A DNA stretch of 64,000 bases from Onchocerca lupi (lineage: Eukaryota; Nematoda; Chromadorea; Rhabditida; Onchocercidae): the NCBI GenBank assembly GCA_028564675.1, contig JAOVVO010000073.1:62001-126000 (forward strand), given 5' to 3'. Under the pieces are notes generated by a model. It did no database searches. It was not told the DNA's origin and worked only from the letters and a program-made list of their open reading frames with translations. Made by a program: the position numbers and the translations under genes. How positions within the stretch are numbered: position 1 is the stretch's first letter; every line of letters begins with the position of its first letter. This document shows, one piece after another, positions 29,101-38,100 of this stretch.

Positions 29101-32100
29101 TTGTAAATGAATCAAAAAGAAATTAAAGATCGAAAATTGAAGAGTTAATTGAAGTTTTATTGAATACTAATTTTTTTTTTTGAGATTTTATTTTAATTTT
29201 TGCTTACAATTGTGTGATTTAAAGACTCAAAAAATGATTATCTCGTCAAATGATGTCAGAAATTTCAATAATCTAACTTATTTTTGGCATCCGCAAGCCA
29301 CTGACGATGCTCCCCAAGGCTCCACTCAGTATCGTTCTTCTGTTGCTCGCAATTTTTCAAATTCTGATTTGCCTCATTCAATTCACGCAATAATTCTTCT
29401 ATTCTCCATCCAAAGGAACTGAAATATTCACTTTCACAATCAGTAGCCTAAATAATTATTTTCGAGCATCACAAAACAACAAAACAAAATTTCGATTAAA
29501 ACCAACTTCAGTTCATTTTGCTTATCATTGACTTTTTCTTCTAATTGAACTATTAATTGATCTTTCTCGTAAATTCGTTTGTTCATTTCTTCCATATTAG
29601 TCTAAAAAATATATTTGAGTTATTTCTTTTCATTTAAATTTATGCTAAATATTAAATCATTTTGTACATTTTTAGATGAAACGAATTTAAACAGAATTTT
29701 GAAATGATACTTCAAGTTGTTCAATTTCATGAAGTTTGGTTATTGCTGCATCCTTTTCATTTGTAAGCCTTTGTGTAGCATTTTCCAATTCTGTGATTCT
29801 ATATAAATGTGGAAATTAATTAACAATTATTAATTCATAATATGAATTTCTCGAATAACCAATTCTTGACACTAATAGTCCAACACTCAATTCTGACATT
29901 TACATTTTTTAATTTGTCGCAAACACTTGTTGAAATAAACTTATTAACTTGTTGATAGATCAACTTAATTTAATAGACGAAAATCAAGAGCAAGTGAGTT
30001 TAGCCACAATTCGCATTATCTCATTTCATGAATTATTAATTTCTTCATAATTTACCTATTTTTTAGATCCTGCAACCATTGTTCTTCAAAACTCCATTCA
30101 CCATTATTTTTCACTTTACTTAGATTATTTAAATCAATGTTCTCATCAGAAATATTTTTTCCCAAATCTTTCACGAATCGTTTGAATTGCCTGCAAACTC
30201 AATGACATCGAAAAAATTCCAGAAGCGACAAACATCATGATATTTCTGAGCTTAACAATTTTCTAACTTAAGAACTAAAAAAAATTGAGAGATTAATTAT
30301 TAATGCAAATGAATAAGAAATATATTCGAAGTAGAGAAAATCGAAGTAGTTTTGTATTCATTCAGATACCTATTTATCAAACAATAGTATTTAAATGAAT
30401 TAGTGTGATAGAATAAAAAAATATTTAAACGAAAGAATGAAATTTTAACATCAATATCCGGTATCTACTAAAATTTCAGTTACTGCTGTGGTGTCATTTT
30501 TTTTTTTAAATTGCCGAATTTGAAGCTGTGAAAATTTCTTGACAATAGCAAATTCTAATAATTATAAAATTAAAAACAAAATCATTTTGAACTGAATGTT
30601 CTCCAAGGAATATTTATTAGCTTCAGCAAATGAATATTATCATTTATGTATCAGCTAACAAATTTGACACCTTTTTCTGAAGGAGAATTTAGCATTGAAA
30701 GGTAAAGTTACTTTCTTTGATTGGGGAGATAATATAATAACTTTGCCGTCATAATTAAGCATAACTAATGAGAATATTGATACTCAAAATGAGTTAAGTA
30801 CTGGAGAGATTTAAAAATGAAAATAGAAAAAAAAAAGATGAGCTCATTTCTTACGACAACCAAGCAATTTGTAAAGGAATCAGAAAAGTCTAAGTACAAT
30901 GAGAGTTCAGTTAAATAATACATTCGCGAAAACAACTTTCATTTTCTAAAGTTCGTCAAGTTTTAGAGAGAGTTTGATTTTTGATCAAAGTTAAATACAT
31001 TTTGTTAGATGATTATATGAACAGGAAAAATCATTTCAAAACTTACTTGTATTCAACATTATCATTGCCAAATTCAGATTCGTTTATTTTTTTACTCAAA
31101 TATAATTCCAAATCGTCGATTTTTTCATGTAACTGTTAATTGCAAAATAATTAATTAACTTTCAAAGATACTAAAAATGTCAATTATGTAAGAAAAAAAA
31201 AAACTATTTGATAGAAAATTTAAATAGCTAAGCCAGATCATAAAATTTTTACTTGTTGGAATGCATCGATCCGCACTTCTTTCAACTCTCCCAACTCTTT
31301 GTTTATTTCTAAGATGAAGTGATCATTTTCAGTTTCCTCATCTTCCAAATATTTAATCCTTAAAAATGAATTATAATAAGATTAAATTTCATCGATTTTA
31401 TAATATAATTGTTTCGAGTAATAGATCACATCTACTCTCCTCTTCACATAATATCTATTTGAATTTATTAAAATTCGATAAAACAAATTGCAAGCTATTA
31501 AATAATCAACATTGAGTAATCTGCTTAGTAGATATTCTCTTTAATAAATACACCAGAAGCATAAATGTTCTTAAAAGTTAAAATCAACTGACCAACTAAT
31601 ATTTGAATTTAATAGTCAATAAAATAAATTGTAAATGTACTTTTAATTCTGCTTAATGTTCCGAAATAAAAAATACATAACAGAAATCAATATTTCCCTT
31701 TCAAATGCATTTTTTAATAAAATTAAGAAGCATATTTGATCTTTAAAGAATCATTTCAAACAAAAAATAATTCCTTATCATAGAAAAATGAATATTTTAA
31801 TTTAAGCTTATAAAATAACTCAGAAAGCGAAGAGAGAAAATAATAACATATTTACTAACTCGAAATGAAAATTAGATCGTCATTTTAGAATAAAATTGTA
31901 AACTTATCATGAAATAACAGATCAAGAATGAAAAAAGGAAGTTATAGATTGCTGTAGAATTTTTGTATTTCACTTCATATATTTTTAATTAATGTTCAAT
32001 TAGTGGCTTAAGCAAAAAAATAAAAAAAAACGAACCGCTTTTTAGCATCTTCTAGCCATACTTTATGCTCTCCGAGATTAACATCCATCGCATTTTTTTG

Positions 32101-35100
32101 TTCATTTAATTTCTCATATTCGTGATTTTTATCCTCCATAATTTGTTCCAACTCTTCCATTTTTGCTTTTATTTGACTAAAAATTTGAAGCTTTAAAAAA
32201 TTGCAAAATTTATTAATCATAAGTGCTTTTTATTGATGAAAATACCTGTTAAAAGTTACGATCGGATAAATTCGCAGAATTTGCTAAGCATATAAATTAG
32301 AAAATGATCAATAAATAATTCCTAATATTTGCTTGGCATAAGCTAGAAAATGATCGAATAAATGTTGAAAAATTCCTATAAATCACGATAACTTAGCAAC
32401 ATACTTATAATCAACAGCTGCAGCAATAGGTTCAACTTGATGAAGTCTTTCTTCCAACTCGCGAAGTTTCCTCAATCCTTCCGATTTTTCATTCTCTAGA
32501 ACATCGATTCTGCAATATTCTTCTTGTTAATTGGAAGTATTAAAATTTCATTGGAAAATGCATTTTAGAGTCAAATTAAGATTCCTCATTTGTGTTTTTT
32601 CTAACAATCCCTTCATTAATTAATAGCTTTATCCGATTGAATCACTTTTAAAAGTCTTTTTCAATCAGCATAATGAATTAGAGCTTAAATTGGCTTATTA
32701 ATTTTAAAATTTAATCATCACCGATTATTAGCATCTTGTAGCCAATGTTGATGTTCGCCAAGATGCCATTGTGCTTCATTTTTAACTTTCTCCAACTCGT
32801 CAATATAGTTATTTTTTTTGTCAATTTCATTTCGCAAATCATCGATCAAAGAATTCAAATTTCTAAGAATTTTTCTATTAATTTTATTGATTTTATCAAA
32901 TCTATTTAAATGATTACCTAAAATTTACAAAATATTTGTGCAAACTTCAACTTGAACTTTAAATTTCATTCTAATACTAACTCTTATTTCTTTTTGCATT
33001 TGGTTCGATTTTTATTATGGAGATTTAAAGCTAAACTAAATAAATTTCGATAGAGAGTGAAATCATAAACGGTAAATTGTTTAAAAATTGAATTTTGAGA
33101 AGGAGAGATAGTGAGAAAAAATATGCCGGCTGTTTCTGAAAAATCTCAAACTTTATTGAAATTCATTTTCTAAATTTTTGAAACTCACTCAGTATTTTGA
33201 GGGGTCGAAATCTCAACAATACGTCGTTCTGCTCCATGAAGCCGATTTGTTAAATCATCGATAATATAATCTTTTTCTTTAAAAATATTTTCAAAGTGAT
33301 TTGCTCTGTAACAAAATGTGATTTAATAAGCATTACAAAACATTTATAGCATTTATGAATATTAAAATGAGTTAAAAGTTAAAAATGTGAGCTGATTAAG
33401 TGCATAAATGTTTGCACAATGTAAACAAATGTTATTATTACTTGTTTGTTTTTTTTAGATACACAACCACCGGTGATGAAGTGTCCTGATTCGTATATTG
33501 TTCCGGCTAATGAAGGAGAATTTGAGAAAGTTGCAAAATTAAACATTGTCTAGATTTTGGTTGTTATTTTCCTTTTAATTTCAAAAGATAAGGAATGCTA
33601 AAAAAATCACTCGATTACTTAAATTTCTGCATTTGTCCTTTTGCCAGACTTATAATTCTGCCATAATTGGCCAACAAAAAAAATTTTCAAAATAATCTAC
33701 CTATCATTTGCATCCTTTAACCATTGCTTATGTTCTCCAAGGCTCCATTTCAAGTCATTGATTTGCATGTTCAAATTATCAATTTCATAATTTTTTTTAT
33801 CCAATTCCTCTCTTGACCTTTGCAATCTATCATGTTCCTCAAAATTAAATTTTTTGATCAAATCAATCAATAAATTTCACTACTTTTTATATTAATTAAC
33901 TATTGTCTCTATTGTTTTTGATTTCGCATTTTAAATTTTTGAAATATTAATTTCAAGTTTTTAGATTGAGTAGTTATTAAATTCCGAAGTTTTTTTAAAG
34001 AATATATTTAAATATTTCAAACATTTCAAATAATAAATCCTACTTAAAATTTTTTATTTCCCAATTTAAAAATTACAGCAAATTTAAGTACAATTTCAGA
34101 TTGTCGAGCAAGTGAAAAGTTTTCGATTTTTGTGTTTAATTCCGCGTTGAGGTTTGCTAATGATTGTGTTTTATTTCTTTCGTCACCCAACATTGTCTCC
34201 AAATCTTTGACTCTGAAATTACTTAAAATTACCGTAGGTTAACATTGAATTGGTTTTAGTTGCATATTTCTTTTCTTAATAAATTAATTGATTCAAAAAT
34301 GTGAAATGTGATGCTTGATACAGCTGACTGTTCAAAATCTGTTTCAAATTCTTTCATGCTTATAGCATTTTTGTGAAAAAGAAAGGAAAAAAAAATTGAT
34401 TTTTAAGGATAAGATAGAAACTTTATTGTTAAAATTAATTCTTTTTTGCATCATTTTATGACAATTATATTTTATTTTAATTTAAAATGCACTTAAAACA
34501 ATTTCATATTGGCGAGAAATAATAAATATAAAGCACAAAAGACTTTTTTGACAAATCACATTTCTTTAACTATTCTTTTATACCTGACTTTGTCGGATTT
34601 TAATTTTAAATTCATGATAATCTTCAAATAAACCTGGCTTGAGTAACATCAAAATATTGTTTATGCTCGTTCAGTTTCAATTCCAAATCACTGATTATCT
34701 GTTCCAAATCATTCACTTTTCTTTCTTTTTCGATCAATTCGTTTTCGGCTCTATAACAGCTTATCTTTTAACCTTATTAAAATATCAAAGTTAATGAAAT
34801 ATCGTCTAATACTTGGCAGCAATTTTTCGAAATTTTCTTAAAACGAACTTTTCTTTTTGCTTTTTCAACTTTTCGAATACATCTTCACTTCTTGCTCTTT
34901 CTTCCTGAAAAATCATATTTTTTCAATTATTAAACAACAAATTACCTAATAGATATTATTCTGCAATTTAAATTATGCAAAGCCTTAATTGCTGTTAAAT
35001 TTAGAATAGCAGTCCTTTTGAGATGACTATTAATTCCCATTTTGAATGCAATAAAAGAGAATTAGAATTAAAAGAAAAAAAGGGGAAAAAAAAACGAATA

Positions 35101-38100
35101 TTTCGATTTCAAGAAATGGCTTGTTTGCAGTTGACAAAGAAAAATTATTCTTCCTTACCTTTCCAATATTGTACGTTGATGGATGCATTCGAAAGTCACT
35201 GAAATTAATTTTTGTTTCTAATTTTCTAAAAAAACTTTCAATTTTTATCATTCATATCTAAATATATTCAAATTCATGCTTTCTTTTCAGCAATCAATTG
35301 ATGCGTTAACACTAGTCATTTTCACCTATATCATAATTATTATTTTTTCGTAATTAAAGTTAAGAGCTCTTGTAGAAACAAAAATTTCTTTAATGAAAAT
35401 TTTTCCTGTATGACAAGGAAAATCATGACAAATTCATTAGAGATTTTTTTAAATTTAATTTAAAATCAGTTTATTTATTCATACAGTTGTAAAAATTTAA
35501 GCATAAATTTCGCTTAATATATTTTCTAATCATATCATACCAATTATAAGTCTGTTTAATAACTTTTTAAACAATCTCATTAATGATAGTTTAAAATTAA
35601 TTTTTATTGCAATCTTTCTGAAATTAACATTATGAAATAAACAGTTTACAAACTCATTTCTGGCAAAAATTTAGTTCACAATTTATTGCTACCAACCTTC
35701 GTTTTGAGATGTCATTCTCCTCCTGAGGCTTCTGGATATCGATTGATGTTTTTGAAGATTTTCCAAAGGCAAACTATACTTTGTTTAGCAAATTAAGAAT
35801 ATTTCATTTAATCAAAGCAATCAATATTTTTACGTTGAAAATATTCTTTCAAAAATTCGAAATAAGTTCAGTTTCAAGTTTAAATTTTATTTAAAATTAA
35901 AAATCTTGACTAATCTTCGGTTAAGTAATATTGCAATAATAAATTCTCATAAATTTGCAAAAATCAAAAATTTCTACGGATTTATAAAACTAACAGATCC
36001 ATCGATTTGTTCCTCTTCATCAGCTTGATTTTCACGATCGCCATTACCACTAATTTGTGCATCCCGTGATAATCTGTCACCGATACCTTTACGATCAGTT
36101 GATCTGCTTGAAGTGTCCTTAACCATAAACACATATTTTGACCTTTGAACTTAGTATATTGTTGGAGAAAGCTAATTTATCAAAAAGTAAAGAGCCTAAG
36201 CACCGATTAAAATAATTTGAGAAAGATCAAGTGAAGTAATTGAGATCTGCATTCACCGAAAACCTAAAAAGTCATTTCAGGTCTTTTTTCGGTTAAATAA
36301 AAATTGCTAGTGATATTAAAGAATCAAATTTTGTCAACTTATAAATTCAAGGATTGGAAGAAAAAAGGAAAATTTAAGCATGAAATATTTTTCATTATAA
36401 GGGGAAATAACATAAATCATCATAGGATATTTTTAAAAAAAGCTAATTTTAACGAAAAAAAATTTTAATTTTACCTTTCTATGTAAATAAGACGGCGCAT
36501 TTCGATCGGCTGTAAAATTCAAATGTACAAAATCATCATTTTAATTATTATCATTATTCTCATTTTAATTATATTAAAAATATTCTCAACCCTTAATTTA
36601 AATGTTTGTTTGATATTTTGATATTTTAAGCATTTTAAGTCATTTCAAACTTACTTAATATACGCTGTATAAAGTTAGCAGTTTTTTCGAATCGTTCCGT
36701 AGCAGCATCATATTGTCCAACAGCAATACTGTTGAAATAACGACAACCATGCGCTGAAATTTCGAAATTAAATTATTTTATTCCGAACATGAAATATTAG
36801 AGGCAATCTGATATAAATAGCAAATTCTTAATTTTTAAGAAAAATTTTTTGAACTGCAGAAGTTTAAATCTCGAAAAAAGCATTTCTTAAATTTTCAATA
36901 TGAAATAACAAAAAGTAAAAAGTAAGCAAATTTTTTTACATGAAATATTTGAATTAATTACAATAATATCAATTATAACCGAATAAGTATGGTATCAATC
37001 GAATTCATCATTTATACAATTGAGGAAAGAGAACATATAAAAACTTTATTTCGCTGTTTTTCAATGTTTAATTTATTTGCTTATTAATTACGCTAGGTGC
37101 CCATTTCAAAATTTTTAAATTTTTTTTTCTTTTGCTAATTCAAGGAAATAGATTACAATTCAATGCAGCAATTTATGCATTTTCTTAAAATTCTAATTTA
37201 ATTTTTGATTTGAGTACAAAATTTTTGTCTTCCAATATTTGTATAAAATATTTTAAAACACAAATGCGGCTATTCTTAATTGAACTTTATTTATTTAAAA
37301 ATAATATGTTCGAGAATATCAAATTGCAATTCAGATTTCAACATTTTCTTCTATTTTGAAGTTCCTCTTTTGATTTGCACATTCTCCTTAGGTGAATTAA
37401 TTTTTTGAATAATTAAGTTAAAATTCCATTACCTAATTTTAGTTTTTTAACAAATTTCAAAATTCTGCAATTGCAAATTTGTATGTAAGACAAAGAGCAA
37501 AAACTTTGTTGTTTATATATTAACAATGATATTTTTAGAAAAAATAATCCAAAACAATCTTATTAGTCTTCAGAGAGTATCTTTTAAGAGACAGGGCGGT
37601 TATTTACTTAATTTCATGCCTACAGGACACTTAGTATAAAAGATGATAATCAAAATTTGAAGTGTATAATTTAAAATTAAAAATATATACTTTCGTAAAT
37701 TAAAATAACATAAGATATTTTTATCTTGTAAAGTGTAAAAAATGTCTTCCTCTTCATATCCATAATACCAAGATTTTTTTAAGTTTTTGCTGAAACAGGA
37801 TGAACTCTTGTATTAATAAAAACTTGAAGACTTAAAGTCCTAACAGAAGCTCGCAAGTTTAAAGTTTTTGCAAAAGCTTGGAAATTTAAAAAAATTTCTT
37901 TGAATATTTTAATTTTACTTTGTTACAAAATACGGACTTTGTTCTTTTCATTTCAACATGCACAGTCTATTTTAACAAGTTCTTCAATTTAATCGTTTTA
38001 AAAATTAATAGTAATTTATTGTACAATATACTCAAAACATCCATCATTCTTTGAAAGATTTAAGCCGCATTTTTTTGATTGTTGAAAAAAAGAAAAATTA

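Larger units (their letters stand above)
7076..33837 (-). repeat. Duplicated exon array encoding the W-x-L-G-E-H-R-Q-W-L module
   Basis: Exons at 32722, 32036, 29278, 27100, 25263, 23065, 22127, 17465, 15091 and 7076 (left ends) are each exactly 141 bp. Each enters and leaves in the same phase, with two bases of a codon before each junction. They end in variants of EWSLGEHRQWLxDANNR. Diverged copies: 33701-33837 (137 bp), 30056-30190 (135 bp), 28409-28546 (138 bp), 24202-24321 (120 bp, seven residues shorter), 13767-13904 and 34634-34750. The exon after each copy usually begins I-x-x-L-E (IRDLEEEL, IEELENKL, IAVLEEEL) and less often A-x-x-x-x. Symmetric phase means any copy can be gained, lost or skipped without a frameshift. 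Confidence 0.85.
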
